Below are positions 15,489 through 24,515 of a stretch of DNA of 64,000 nucleotides, in pieces. The position numbers were made by a program, and so were the translations under genes. Source of the DNA: CAMCXT01 sp040403315 (GTDB taxonomy: Bacteria; Bacteroidota; Bacteroidia; M30B66); the NCBI GenBank assembly GCA_040403315.1, contig JBBAKX010000001.1, positions 496,001-560,000 on the forward strand, read 5' to 3'. Each line of letters opens with the position of its first letter. Position 1 is the first letter of the stretch. The notes under the pieces are model-generated. The model saw nothing but the letters and a program-made list of their open reading frames with translations, was not told where the DNA came from and made no database searches.

Positions 15489-18461
15489 TCAATCAACACT
15501 GATCTCATCAATAAAAATAAAGGCATGTCCGCCTGCGCCCATGTGCCAATCAGGAAGTTTGCCGTAGTTTTTCGCCTTCACCTTTACGTAACGTGCCAAT
15601 ATTGGCGAAGGGATAAACATCGGTTCGGGGCCATTGTCACTTGCACCTGATCGCACACGAGAATCCCAACGTTGCACCGTGTAATCGTCGGGCTTTACAG
15701 TTGGATTGTCGTTGCCCATCGAGGTCCAGGTTTTGCCATCAACAGAGTACCAAAACTCTACATCTGTGGGCAATACAATCCAGCTGCGGGTGTCTTGCAA
15801 GAAGGAAGCGTTTATTTGGAAGATCGACATAGGCTTTTGCAAATCCACCACACACTCGAAATCCTGCGCTTGATAACCCTGCCAACCACCTTTGCGCCAG
15901 TTTTCGTCGGCTTGCATGCCATCAATAATGCCCTGATCGCCACCAGCTGTGTATTGTGGGTTGTATTTCGACTTGATTTGGATCGTGAAGTTGTGTGGTA
16001 TTTTGAAGAATCTTGCAGTCGAAACCGGACTCAATATTTCCCCAAAATTCCCATCAAATGAAGCAAAACTCAAGGTGCAAGAATTACGAATCATAAGTCC
16101 TTCAGGGCCCGTTAATCCAGTTCTGACAATCGTTCCATAAGTATTCTTTAAACCCGAACGCGGGAAAATAGGGTCTTTCACATTTGGAATGCGACCATCT
16201 GTGGTATAACGAACCACATCCAAACGGCTCTCGTTGGAGAGTTCCACCAAAAAACTATCGCGAAACGTCATCGGAGCACGCAGCAAGGTTGGAGCAGCCA
16301 GGATCTGTTTCCCCGGCAGGGACTTAAAATTCGGCTCCACTGGCATGACTGCCTTTTCTGATCGATCGATCGTCAGGGTTTTTCCGGCTACGATATCGGC
16401 GTGGTCGAGCATAAAGCGCTTCCCTCCATTCACCGCATTTGCCCAGTCGCCATTGCCGGTGGTTTTGATCGTGAAAGTGCGTCCTCCGTAAGGTGTAATG
16501 CGGATTTCGTTGAACAAGGGATTGCCCACGGTGTATTCCGGTCTTCCTGGACAAAATGGGTAAAAGCCCATCGACGAAAACACGTACCAAGCGCTCATTT
16601 GTCCGCAGTCTTCGTTGCCCGACAGGCCATCTGGCGCATCGTGATAAAGCTCGTTGAGAATTTTCCTAATGTATTGTTGCCCTAACTGTGGTTGTCCCAA
16701 TTCGGTAAACATCCAAGCCATGTGGTGCGAAGGCTCATTGCCGTGGGCGTATTGACCAATCAAACCAGTGATGTCGGCTTGTTCGCGCCCTGTAGTTTTA
16801 GAGTCGGCGATGAAAGCCGCATTGAGTTTCGTTAGTAGCAGGTTGGTACTGTTGTACATGCTGGCAAGTCCTTTTACATCGTGTGGCACAAAGAAGCTGT
16901 ATTGCCAGCTGTTTGCTTCGGTGTAATGGTTGTTCACTTCGAACGGATCGAACGGATTGAGCCATGCGCTATTTTTCTTAGGTCGCATAAAGCCAGTTTC
17001 GATGCTCCCGGTTTGGTCAAAGAGGTGTTTCCATCCCTGCGAACGCAGATAGTATTTTGATGAAACGCCAGCATCGCTCAAGGATTCCGCAAAACGGGCA
17101 ATGCACCAATCATCGTAAGCATATTCCAGCGTTTTCGATACGCTTTCAGGCTCATCATCGATGGCGAGATGCCCTTTGTATATATAAGCCGGCAAGCCGA
17201 GATGATTCCAAGTGGCGCTTTTTTGCATGGCTTTAAGTGCCAGTGTTGAGTCGAAATCGCGGATGCCTTTGAACCACGAATCGGCAATCACCGAAACGCT
17301 GTGGTAGCCAATCATACAGTCGGTTTCGTTGGCTGCAAGTTCCCACACGGGCAATCGGCCACCTTGCTCGTACATCAACAAAAAGGTCTTGATGAAATCG
17401 GCCTGACGTTTCGGGTACAAAATGGCATACAACGGGTGCGCTGCTCGAAAGGTATCCCACAAAGAAAACACCGAATACACATCGTGTTCCGCTTGATGAA
17501 TCTGATTATCCATGCCGCGGTATTTGCCATCGTTGTCGCTTACCACGTTGGGTTGTAAAAGGGTGTGATAGAGCGCTGTATAGAAAATGCGGTTTTGGGT
17601 TTCGGATCCACCATCTACTTGCACGCGACCTAAGGCATCGAGCCAGTAATTGTGCGCGGCGGCTTTGGCTCCATCGAAATTTCGGTGATCGCTTTCGGAT
17701 TCCATGTTTTCCATGGCGCCATCCATCGAGGTAAAGGAAATGCCCACGCGCACTTCAAGTTGTTTGTTTTTCAGGTTGCTGAAATTAAGCAGGGTAAATT
17801 CTTTCGTGAGAAAAGCCCCGTTGGGTTCACCTTGCGCAATGAAGGGTTCGCTAAATTCTATTGCATAAAACACGTGCTGCTCTTTTGCCCAAGCTTTGCT
17901 GATGCGGTAGCCGCGGATCACACGGTCGCTTATCCATTCTACTCCGCTGTTGATGGTTTGGTCGCGGTGACGAAGATCTAGCACAACAGCGCCCTTGTTT
18001 TCAGGGAAAGTATATCGATGAAACCCGACCTTTTGTAAAGCCGTGAGTTCAGCTTTTACGTTGTGTTTGTCGAGCATCACTTCGTACCAACCAGCGCCAG
18101 CTTTTTCACGTTGGTGACTGAATTTCGAGGCATAATCGCTGCGTTTCTCTGAGGCTTTCCCAAAGGGCATCGGCATGAGGAGAATGTCGCCATAGTCGGA
18201 AACGCCAGTGCCGCTCAAGTGTGTATGTGAGAAACCGTAGATGATAGAATCGCTGTGGTGGTAGCCTCCGCAACCGTCCCAAGAGCCATCAATACGGGTA
18301 TCGGGACTGAGTTGTACCATTCCGAAAGGCACGGTAGCACCTGGAAACGTATGACCATGGCCACCAGTGCCGATGAATGGATTTACAAATCCGGTGAAAT
18401 CGGGCTGAGCAACCAAATGCCCAGCGCAGCAAAAAAGCAACAAAAGGATACGTGAAATCAT
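15489..18461 (-). CDS. GH92 family alpha-mannosidase with C-terminal chitobiase-like and F5/8-type domains
   Basis: This 990-residue protein has a signal peptide (MISRILLLLFCCAGHLVAQ). The GH92 signature begins at once (FVNPFIGTGGHGHTFPGATVPFG) and continues with SHTHLSGTG. The hallmark GNEDCGQMSAWY carries the acid Glu617. GH92 enzymes are calcium-dependent exo-alpha-mannosidases, often alpha-1,2, acting on N-glycans or yeast-type mannan. After about residue 730 there is a CHB_HEX_C-like sandwich (YTTDGRIPNVKDPIF), and residues of about 845-990 form a discoidin/F5-8 C-type binding domain (ENWRKGGWQGYQAQDFE to the end). No T9SS sorting domain or lipobox is present, so it is probably periplasmic. 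It is solitary here. Together with GH20 and GH2 enzymes in the window it suggests use of glycoprotein or mannose-containing glycans. Confidence 0.95.
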   Translation of the reverse strand: MISRILLLLFCCAGHLVAQPDFTGFVNPFIGTGGHGHTFPGATVPFGMVQLSPDTRIDGSWDGCGGYHHSDSIIYGFSHTHLSGTGVSDYGDILLMPMPFGKASEKRSDYASKFSHQREKAGAGWYEVMLDKHNVKAELTALQKVGFHRYTFPENKGAVVLDLRHRDQTINSGVEWISDRVIRGYRISKAWAKEQHVFYAIEFSEPFIAQGEPNGAFLTKEFTLLNFSNLKNKQLEVRVGISFTSMDGAMENMESESDHRNFDGAKAAAHNYWLDALGRVQVDGGSETQNRIFYTALYHTLLQPNVVSDNDGKYRGMDNQIHQAEHDVYSVFSLWDTFRAAHPLYAILYPKRQADFIKTFLLMYEQGGRLPVWELAANETDCMIGYHSVSVIADSWFKGIRDFDSTLALKAMQKSATWNHLGLPAYIYKGHLAIDDEPESVSKTLEYAYDDWCIARFAESLSDAGVSSKYYLRSQGWKHLFDQTGSIETGFMRPKKNSAWLNPFDPFEVNNHYTEANSWQYSFFVPHDVKGLASMYNSTNLLLTKLNAAFIADSKTTGREQADITGLIGQYAHGNEPSHHMAWMFTELGQPQLGQQYIRKILNELYHDAPDGLSGNEDCGQMSAWYVFSSMGFYPFCPGRPEYTVGNPLFNEIRITPYGGRTFTIKTTGNGDWANAVNGGKRFMLDHADIVAGKTLTIDRSEKAVMPVEPNFKSLPGKQILAAPTLLRAPMTFRDSFLVELSNESRLDVVRYTTDGRIPNVKDPIFPRSGLKNTYGTIVRTGLTGPEGLMIRNSCTLSFASFDGNFGEILSPVSTARFFKIPHNFTIQIKSKYNPQYTAGGDQGIIDGMQADENWRKGGWQGYQAQDFECVVDLQKPMSIFQINASFLQDTRSWIVLPTDVEFWYSVDGKTWTSMGNDNPTVKPDDYTVQRWDSRVRSGASDNGPEPMFIPSPILARYVKVKAKNYGKLPDWHMGAGGHAFIFIDEISVD

Positions 18462-18690
18462 GATCCTAAAATAGGACAGATTTATGGGATTTCGGTATTT
18501 TGATGTATTTCAGCTTCATTACTGAATTAGACAAAACAATTAAGTTAATTTCAATTGTGTTATTTCAATGTTTTAACAAAAATGAATGAGATTTTTATTT
18601 AGCATAAATGGGAGTTAATCGGATTTAGTTGAAAATAACTATTTAGTTGAATTGATTTAATTCTGAATTGAAATCAATAATTTGAAAATG

Positions 18691-18890
18691 GAATTTATTT
18701 TTCTTCAATGGATGCAATGCTTCCTAAAACATCAGATTAATAGTCCGGATGTACTGATTAGCGCAGAGGATAGAAATTAAAGACTAATTTATCGCTTTTC
18801 TTGAAGGTGTTCGGGTAAATTAAATGTAGACTCAATGAATTTACCAATCATGGATTTTTATGGTCCGTCTTAAATAAGAATTAACCAAAT
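18691..18890 (-). pseudogene. Decayed duplicate of the secreted-protein gene at 27387
   Basis: The stretch aligns along its length with 27390-27590, the 3' half of the small secreted-protein gene. Shared stretches include GATGCAATGCT, CAATGAATTT, CCAATCATGGATTTT and GATTAACCAA-like ends. Read in the parental frame, three codons have become TAA (from GAG, GAA and AAA) and short indels shift the frame near the end. No start or signal peptide remains. It fills part of the 550-bp gap 18462-19012, which otherwise holds only the promoter of the next gene. Confidence 0.8.
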
Positions 18891-18978
18891 TAATGAGAAA
18901 TTTCAACTTTGTCAAAGTTTATTAACATAAATCAGCTGATTTATTCTTGATAAAGGAGTTTTTTTCACTAAGGAATTT

Positions 18979-18986
18979 TAAATTTG
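18979..18986 (+). promoter_or_regulatory. -7 promoter element of lipoprotein gene
   Basis: TAAATTTG is a perfect match to the Bacteroidota -7 consensus TAnnTTTG, 26 bp upstream of the ATG at 19013. A -33 element is not clear. Confidence 0.45.
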
Positions 18987-19012
18987 TCAACTAATCTTGA
19001 AAAATCAAACAA

Positions 19013-19339
19013 ATGAAATACCTGTTTTTGGCATCAGTTGCCCTCCTAGCTCTAACCTTCACTAGTTCATGTGGAAAGAAAGTTGAAGCCTGCGCTAACT
19101 TCAATGAATCGGCATACCTAGAAAATGATACCATTTTCTTAGATGCTTCTTGCAGTGAAAATGCAGATACCTATTTGTGGGAACCTCAGGCGGGATTACA
19201 AATGTTGGGTAGCGGAAATGCAGTTACTGAGCGTTTTATAGTTCTTCCATTATCGGGTTCTCTATCCAGAACGATAGATTTAACTGTAACCAACTCGAAG
19301 TCTACGCGCAAAATTTCAAAATCGGCAGTTGTACTTTAA
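19013..19339 (+). CDS. Small lipoprotein with PKD-like fold
   Basis: This 108-residue protein has a signal peptide ending in the lipobox FTSSC. The mature part (ACANFNESAYLENDTIFLDASCSENADTYLWEP... IDLTVTNSKST) follows the PKD-domain pattern: the substance-of-structure motif 'DAS CSENADTYLWE', then a strand ending in LTVTNS. It probably sits at the outer or cytoplasmic membrane surface. The function is unknown. A strong terminator follows at 19388. Confidence 0.72.
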   Translation: MKYLFLASVALLALTFTSSCGKKVEACANFNESAYLENDTIFLDASCSENADTYLWEPQAGLQMLGSGNAVTERFIVLPLSGSLSRTIDLTVTNSKSTRKISKSAVVL

Positions 19340-19387
19340 TTCTTACAGAAGGACTATTATCTAAAGTTCCTTTTGCAGAGCATTCTT

Positions 19388-19438
19388 AAAAAAGCTTCAA
19401 ACAATCAGCAGTCAGTGCAAATTGTTTGGAGCTTTTTT
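19388..19438. terminator. Strong bidirectional terminator between convergent genes
   Basis: An 18-bp stem pairs AAAAAAGCTTCAAACAAT (19388-19405) with ATTGTTTGGAGCTTTTTT (19421-19438), with one G-U pair and a 15-nt loop. A-runs on one side and T-runs on the other allow termination in both directions, for the genes ending at 19339 (+) and 19479 (-). Confidence 0.82.
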
Positions 19439-19478
19439 GTTGCCTGTTTGGCAGCTATTACCAGAATTAGATGCTTGA

Positions 19479-21575
19479 CTAAGGATACATTCCTTTAATC
19501 GCTGCTTCGAGTTTCTGAATGATTCCAGCTTCAGAAGGGCGCATCTCAGAAGGGTGGATCACATAGCCGTTCTTATCCAAAAGAATGTACCGAGGCAAAG
19601 CGCCGATGTCGTAAAATTTAACGAAATCAGAATCGGGTAGGGTGTGTAATTGCACCCCAGTCATGTTTTTATCGGCAACTAGTTTCGGCCATTTCTGGAT
19701 GTCTTTATCCATGCTCACAGCGATAATTTCTAGCTCACTTTCGTCTTTAAAATGCTTTTTCATTTCTTCCAAAAAAGGGAACTCCTCTCTACACGGTTTG
19801 CACCAAGTTGCCCATACATCTATGTACAGGACTTTGCCGCGAAATTTATCCAATGAGACATTGTTACCGTTTCTGTCTTTAAAGGTAAATTGATTGCCTA
19901 AAGAACCAATGAGCGAGTTTTTATATTGGTACTTTTCGTTTTTCTGAAGAAGCGTTTTGCAAAAATTATCGTAGCCAGTTAAGTTTAAATTTAAATCGCT
20001 TTCATTTACTTGATATTTTACAGCCTCTTTGACTATCAGTTCGCGTTTGTCTTTGATTAATATCTCGAGCGAGGATTGAGTGTTTTTATCGTCTAATTTC
20101 TGCGATAACTCAAATTGTTGATTGCTGATGAAAGCCATAAAATTATTGATGTTGGCATGGTGCCCTGCAAAGCGGATAGATGCATGTGGCCTTAGTTCAT
20201 CAAGTTGAATGGTTAATGTGCGATTAGGAGACAATTCGATTTTCCCTAACTCACTTTGTTTCCCGTTGATAAAAATATACAATGAATAGTTTTTATTTTC
20301 AATGTCCTCTAATGTGTCAGTTTCTGTAATTCCATCTCTAAACTTCAGCGATGATTTTATCTTCCATGCATTTTCCTTGTCATAAATAACAAGACTGTCG
20401 AGCGAAGCCTTATTTGTGATTTCTACATTTATAATCGTTGACGATTGCTTATTCACGGGTTCGATTGCAGCATTTTCTTGGTATTTGTCGCACAAATACA
20501 AGTAGGGCTCAAAGGCATGGTGCGTCCAAATTTTTTCATTGTCAATGGGAAACAATGTGTAATAATTCTGATCAGCATACAACACCACATTATTGCCTGT
20601 TCGAGCGTAATTATTGGAATTGAAAAAAGAAGGAGTAACATACTCGGGTAAACTCTTTTTTATAAATACACCTAGGGTTCTTCCCAACTGTTTCTGGTAG
20701 CGTTTGTTTGCTTTTTTGGTTGGCTTATCTAAACTATTGTAAAAATAGTTCATCGCAATTCGCTTCAAAAAAGGAGCTTTCTTAATTGCTTTTTTGGCGT
20801 TTGCAAATGGATTGGCCGGATTGAAATCCATCGTAGTTTGAATCGAAAAAGGTGCTTCTGGAACCCAATCGGCAGAATTTACAACGGTAAACGACCAACC
20901 ACCTTTAGTCATGTTTTCGTATGCATAAGCAAAATGCAAATTGCCCGGCTTTGGCGCGGCACTGCAATAGGTTTTAAATACAAGTTCGTTAGAGAGTTTA
21001 TTCGCCTTTTGAAGGTTTAGGAAATGGGCTGTTAAGAGGTATGCAATTGCACCACCCTGGCTGTGGCCCATAATGTAAAACTCCTTTATTCCAATTTTAC
21101 TTAGAGAATCCAATTTCGGTAAAATGTCACGAGAAAGAAATGCTGTTCCAATAAGCCAGCCGGTGTGAACGGCGGCCTTTTCGTCATCACATAAATTGTA
21201 ATCAAAAACAAAATCGTTGGATAATTTGAGTTGCCCTTTTGCAGGAACCATCGCAGCATAAAAGTTCTCGAGCCAACTTGCAGTTTCCATGGTAGTTCCC
21301 CGAATACTGATAACGGCAGTAGACTCATCAGACAACCAAAGATCCCACCGATTTGCTAAACCTATTACCTGCGATCGATATACTTTCTCGAAGAATTGCG
21401 GAGCTGGTAATTCAGGATTGTACAGAGAATCTCCTTGTCTGCTTGAAACCTTGAGCAACTCTAGAAACTCATTTTTATCAAAACCAGGTTTCAGTTGGAT
21501 AGGCTGTGCTGCAATTCCAAACATCTGTAATATAAAGACAATAAACAGAAACCACGTATTTAGTGCTTTTTTCAT
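19479..21575 (-). CDS. Lipase (class 3)-thioredoxin (TlpA-like) fusion protein
   Basis: This 698-residue protein has a signal peptide (MKKALNTWFLFIVFILQMFGIAAQ). Residues of about 60-270 match the class-3 lipase fold: AVISIRGT, VHTGW, and the nucleophile elbow GHSQGGA with Ser172, followed by NSADWVPEAPF, which probably holds the catalytic Asp. A middle region (about 370-540) is like the N-terminal DUF4369-type domain of Bacteroidota thioredoxin-like proteins. Residues 560-698 are a TlpA/ResA-type thioredoxin: GKVLYIDVWATWCKPC with Cys592 and Cys595, and the cis-Pro region GALPRYILLDKNG. The thioredoxin half should act as a periplasmic thiol-disulfide oxidoreductase. The lipase part may hydrolyse lipids or esters. 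I know of no characterised protein with this fusion. Confidence 0.82.
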   Translation of the reverse strand: MKKALNTWFLFIVFILQMFGIAAQPIQLKPGFDKNEFLELLKVSSRQGDSLYNPELPAPQFFEKVYRSQVIGLANRWDLWLSDESTAVISIRGTTMETASWLENFYAAMVPAKGQLKLSNDFVFDYNLCDDEKAAVHTGWLIGTAFLSRDILPKLDSLSKIGIKEFYIMGHSQGGAIAYLLTAHFLNLQKANKLSNELVFKTYCSAAPKPGNLHFAYAYENMTKGGWSFTVVNSADWVPEAPFSIQTTMDFNPANPFANAKKAIKKAPFLKRIAMNYFYNSLDKPTKKANKRYQKQLGRTLGVFIKKSLPEYVTPSFFNSNNYARTGNNVVLYADQNYYTLFPIDNEKIWTHHAFEPYLYLCDKYQENAAIEPVNKQSSTIINVEITNKASLDSLVIYDKENAWKIKSSLKFRDGITETDTLEDIENKNYSLYIFINGKQSELGKIELSPNRTLTIQLDELRPHASIRFAGHHANINNFMAFISNQQFELSQKLDDKNTQSSLEILIKDKRELIVKEAVKYQVNESDLNLNLTGYDNFCKTLLQKNEKYQYKNSLIGSLGNQFTFKDRNGNNVSLDKFRGKVLYIDVWATWCKPCREEFPFLEEMKKHFKDESELEIIAVSMDKDIQKWPKLVADKNMTGVQLHTLPDSDFVKFYDIGALPRYILLDKNGYVIHPSEMRPSEAGIIQKLEAAIKGMYP

Positions 21576-21656
21576 AAAGTAGTAAATATTAAAAAAAGCA
21601 CATGATTGTTTAGCAGCTGAGGCCTTTCAATTCATTACTTCGTGCACATTAAATTA

Positions 21657-22226
21657 TTAAAAACGCAATCCCAAATTTACCTTATAGCCATTTAGTGATG
21701 TTGATACGCCATTCTTACTGACAAAATCGTTCAACCCGTATTTATAACCGAGATCTACGAAAAATATCCTTAAATCTAGGCCCACGCCTACTACTGCAGC
21801 AAAATTCAAATTTTTAAAATCATCCTTATTTACGCTAGTAATCGCATCTGAAATTCTTTCGCTGATTGTTGTAGACATGTTGGGGCCAGCAAAAACTCGA
21901 ATATTATTCGAAAAACCACCTTTAGATTTGAATAATCTGAGACCTATTAAAATGGGTACATTTATTTTATTGGTGGTTATATCACCAATCTCACCAATTT
22001 TAAATTTCTTTCCAGTGTAATTAATACCTGGTTGGAAATAAACTCTATTTCCCAATTGAGCATCGACACCGATGCTGAAACCACTTGAACCTTTTAATTG
22101 GCCTTGAACGGTTTCGAAATTTATCTTTTGAGTGTTTATCCCAATGTAGCCTCTAATGGATAATTGGGCATGAGTTCCAGCACTTATTGCGAAACAAGCT
22201 AGTGTAATTAAAAGTGATTTTTTCAT
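21657..22226 (-). CDS. Outer-membrane beta-barrel protein (PorT-like, small)
   Basis: This 189-residue protein has a signal peptide (MKKSLLITLACFAISAGTHAQ) and regularly alternating beta-strands (IRGYIGINTQKINFE, GFSIGVDAQLGNRVYFQPGINYTGK, VVGVGLDLRIFFVDLGYKYGLND), ending in LGLRF. This is the eight-stranded barrel type common in Bacteroidota ('outer membrane beta-barrel domain'). It is the last gene of the 27133-to-21657 operon and overlaps the preceding stop by 4 bp (ATGA). The function is unknown. Confidence 0.8.
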   Translation of the reverse strand: MKKSLLITLACFAISAGTHAQLSIRGYIGINTQKINFETVQGQLKGSSGFSIGVDAQLGNRVYFQPGINYTGKKFKIGEIGDITTNKINVPILIGLRLFKSKGGFSNNIRVFAGPNMSTTISERISDAITSVNKDDFKNLNFAAVVGVGLDLRIFFVDLGYKYGLNDFVSKNGVSTSLNGYKVNLGLRF

Positions 22227-23389
22227 CTTGGTATCGGTTTTTTGGGCATCGGTTTCGGTGCTGCCGGTTTTGGTTTATATGGTTTTGCTGGATAAGGTTT
22301 GTTTGTACTTGGCTTCGCGGGTTTCTTATTCGTATTGATTTGCGGCTTAGTGTTAGTAGTGCTTGGTTTAGCAGGCTTTGTATTTGTATTGATTTGAGGC
22401 TTGGTATTGGTTTCTGGTTTCTTGGTTGTGCCTGTATTACCGTTATTTACAGGTTTGTCAGAATGTATTACGTTTCCGCCCGAATTGTTTTTGGTTGGGA
22501 ATGAAGGTCGTGTGCTGTTTTGATGTTTCTGGGTAAAATCAGCAACTCCTTCTTGTCTTGTTTCTGGCTTTGAATATGTTTTGTTGTAATTACCGTTTTC
22601 ACTATTGCTCTTAACTGTGCCAGACTGAGAGCGACTTCTACTATAGTAACTATTGTGATACAATGGATTGCGGTAGTAATGGCTGTTGTGATAATGCCCA
22701 TGGTAATGTGAGTGCCAATGATAATGGTATCCATAATAATAGTCCCAATAATAAGGTCTCCATGGGTTCCAGTAGGATGGATAGTAGCCCCAATACCATG
22801 GTGAATTCCATCTAACGTAAGCTGGAGTATACATGTAAGTGATTACTGGCCAAGTTTGAACTTGTACAATAACCGTTTTTTCAACTATTACAGTATTTCC
22901 TTCTGCATTGGTCGTATTTGTTGAATACCCTAGATTTGGTGTTCCTCCTTGAGTCGCCGTATCAGAAGATTTGGGTTCGATGATATAATCTTTGCCATAC
23001 AATGCTTCATCACCAATTAGTTGAATTTGAATTTGCTTGCTTTCATCTTTATTCACGCTGAAAACAGCTACATCCTGATTCTCTTTCTCGTTAATTGCAA
23101 CCTGTAAAACGATAAAATGATTATCTCCTTCCGCATTATCAATGACTCTTATGTAATCAATTTTATCATCATTATTCAAATCAAGGTTATTGATTTTCGA
23201 ATCCTCGGCATTTAGGTTGTTTTCAAATAGCTCTAATGTTTCAGATTCTTGAAACAAATTCAAAGCAGCATATAAGTTTAAATTATCGCCTGGAAGATTT
23301 AATTTTTCCTCAACACCATTTTGCGCGCAGATACTAAGTGAAAAGGCAAAAAGTATGATTGTTATTAAAAATAAAACCGATTTTTTCAT
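22223..23389 (-). CDS. Secreted protein with Tyr/His/Trp-rich middle and Lys-Pro-rich repeats
   Basis: This 388-residue protein has a signal peptide (MKKSVLFLITIILFAFSLSICAQ). Residues of about 25-140 form a soluble domain (DNLNLYAALNLFQESETLELFE; INNLDLNNDDKIDYIRV, with an EF-hand-like Asp run). Residues of about 195-250 are extremely rich in Tyr, Trp and His (YYWGYYPSYWNPWRPYYWDY and HYHGHYHNSHYY), a metal-binding or adhesive type of composition. The tail repeats NTKPQINTNTKPAKPST almost exactly twice, then continues as Lys/Pro-rich sequence. Similar secreted proteins are common in Bacteroidota without known function. It lies 4 bp after the amidase gene. Confidence 0.75.
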   Translation of the reverse strand: MKKSVLFLITIILFAFSLSICAQNGVEEKLNLPGDNLNLYAALNLFQESETLELFENNLNAEDSKINNLDLNNDDKIDYIRVIDNAEGDNHFIVLQVAINEKENQDVAVFSVNKDESKQIQIQLIGDEALYGKDYIIEPKSSDTATQGGTPNLGYSTNTTNAEGNTVIVEKTVIVQVQTWPVITYMYTPAYVRWNSPWYWGYYPSYWNPWRPYYWDYYYGYHYHWHSHYHGHYHNSHYYRNPLYHNSYYSRSRSQSGTVKSNSENGNYNKTYSKPETRQEGVADFTQKHQNSTRPSFPTKNNSGGNVIHSDKPVNNGNTGTTKKPETNTKPQINTNTKPAKPSTTNTKPQINTNKKPAKPSTNKPYPAKPYKPKPAAPKPMPKKPIPR

Positions 23390-23393
23390 TGTC

Positions 23394-24515
23394 TTACTTC
23401 TTTTTAGGATTGGGTTTCGGAGTTACGTCTTTTACAGTGTTTGTTTTCGCTACATCATCGTCGATAATTTGCTCTTTCACAGTGGAGAAATCAATTGCAC
23501 CAAGATCAATTTTCCGAATTTGACGATTCCACATGGTATGATAGTAGTAAACTTTATTTTTCAAATCAGATGAAGAGGTAACTTGTGTTGCGCTAACGAT
23601 ATCAGTAGGCAAATAATCTTTGGGAACTTGCGCCCCAAGTGGGATATTGAAGTTATCTAAAATTCTAAATGATTCAAATACTGCATCAACGCTTGTTTCC
23701 AAAGGTCGACATGAAGCCGTAAAAGCGGCAGCTCTCACAAACCGAGATGGGGGTGTAAAATCTCCAGGCAAACCAATTAAGCCAGAACCTCCGCCAATTG
23801 GCTTAAGCGTGTAAGGCTCAAATGTCATAGAATTGTTTGGAGTTGTTGAGAGGTTTAAATAATTCCTCTGATTAATCAAATGCCAATCATAAGTAGGCGA
23901 ATTGGTAATAACTCCAATGTATGGATCATAAACTTTCACTTCTCCTTTGTTTACGATTTCTATTATTTTGCTGTTACCACTTGGATCAACAATTTTATAG
24001 TGAAAAGGCAAAGCTGCACCACCGAAATCTTTATTGTCGACGTTAACAACCAACACGGAATTCAAGTTGGCAATAATTTCATCTACAGTCTTAAAAGATG
24101 ATAACATCCATTGCATCAAATCTCCGACACTCATTGATCTGTCAGCTTTTGCTGCATCATATACACCATATTCAGCGTAATCTGGTAAATAGTAAACTCC
24201 AACATACAAGCCTTCTTCATTCATTCCATCTGGACCGTATGGCTGGCCGTATGCTGTTAAGGTTACAAAACCATATTTCCCATCCCATTTCATTCCATTA
24301 TTACCTTCAGGTGTTTGCCCAACAAACTTTTTATTTCTTGGGACAACCATTATTTGATTGTGCTGAGCATCATTCAATGCCCACTCAACCGTGCGCGCCA
24401 CAACTACACCTCCATCTTTCGATTTGAGTGTAATGCCAGTACAAGGAATAACTGCCGTGCTTATCATTACAAATGCAAGCGTTAGTGCAGTAATTTTAGT
24501 TATCAGTGTGTTCAT
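23394..24515 (-). CDS. Linear amide C-N hydrolase (choloylglycine hydrolase/penicillin V acylase family)
   Basis: This 373-residue protein has a signal peptide ending just before Cys25 (MISTAVIPC). The sequence CTGITLKSKDGGVVVARTVEW is the Ntn-hydrolase start of this family: Cys25 becomes the N-terminal nucleophile after processing, and Arg in ARTVEW is the conserved second residue. Further conserved parts are NDGMNEEGL-like PDGMNEEGLYVGVYYLP and the late NSPTYDWHLINQRNYL, matching the NxPxxxWxxxN motif. Family members cleave bile-salt amides, penicillin V or N-acyl homoserine lactones. In a free-living bacterium an AHL acylase or another acyl-amide role is more likely, but the substrate cannot be read here. 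The start overlaps the PsiE-like gene by 20 bp. Confidence 0.9.
   Translation of the reverse strand: MNTLITKITALTLAFVMISTAVIPCTGITLKSKDGGVVVARTVEWALNDAQHNQIMVVPRNKKFVGQTPEGNNGMKWDGKYGFVTLTAYGQPYGPDGMNEEGLYVGVYYLPDYAEYGVYDAAKADRSMSVGDLMQWMLSSFKTVDEIIANLNSVLVVNVDNKDFGGAALPFHYKIVDPSGNSKIIEIVNKGEVKVYDPYIGVITNSPTYDWHLINQRNYLNLSTTPNNSMTFEPYTLKPIGGGSGLIGLPGDFTPPSRFVRAAAFTASCRPLETSVDAVFESFRILDNFNIPLGAQVPKDYLPTDIVSATQVTSSSDLKNKVYYYHTMWNRQIRKIDLGAIDFSTVKEQIIDDDVAKTNTVKDVTPKPNPKKK

Noticed and set aside
22261..22420. Periodic DNA that first looked like a CRISPR-type or satellite array
   Set aside because: The period is the 17-residue coding repeat NTKPQINTN-KPAKPST of the secreted protein; there are no spacers.
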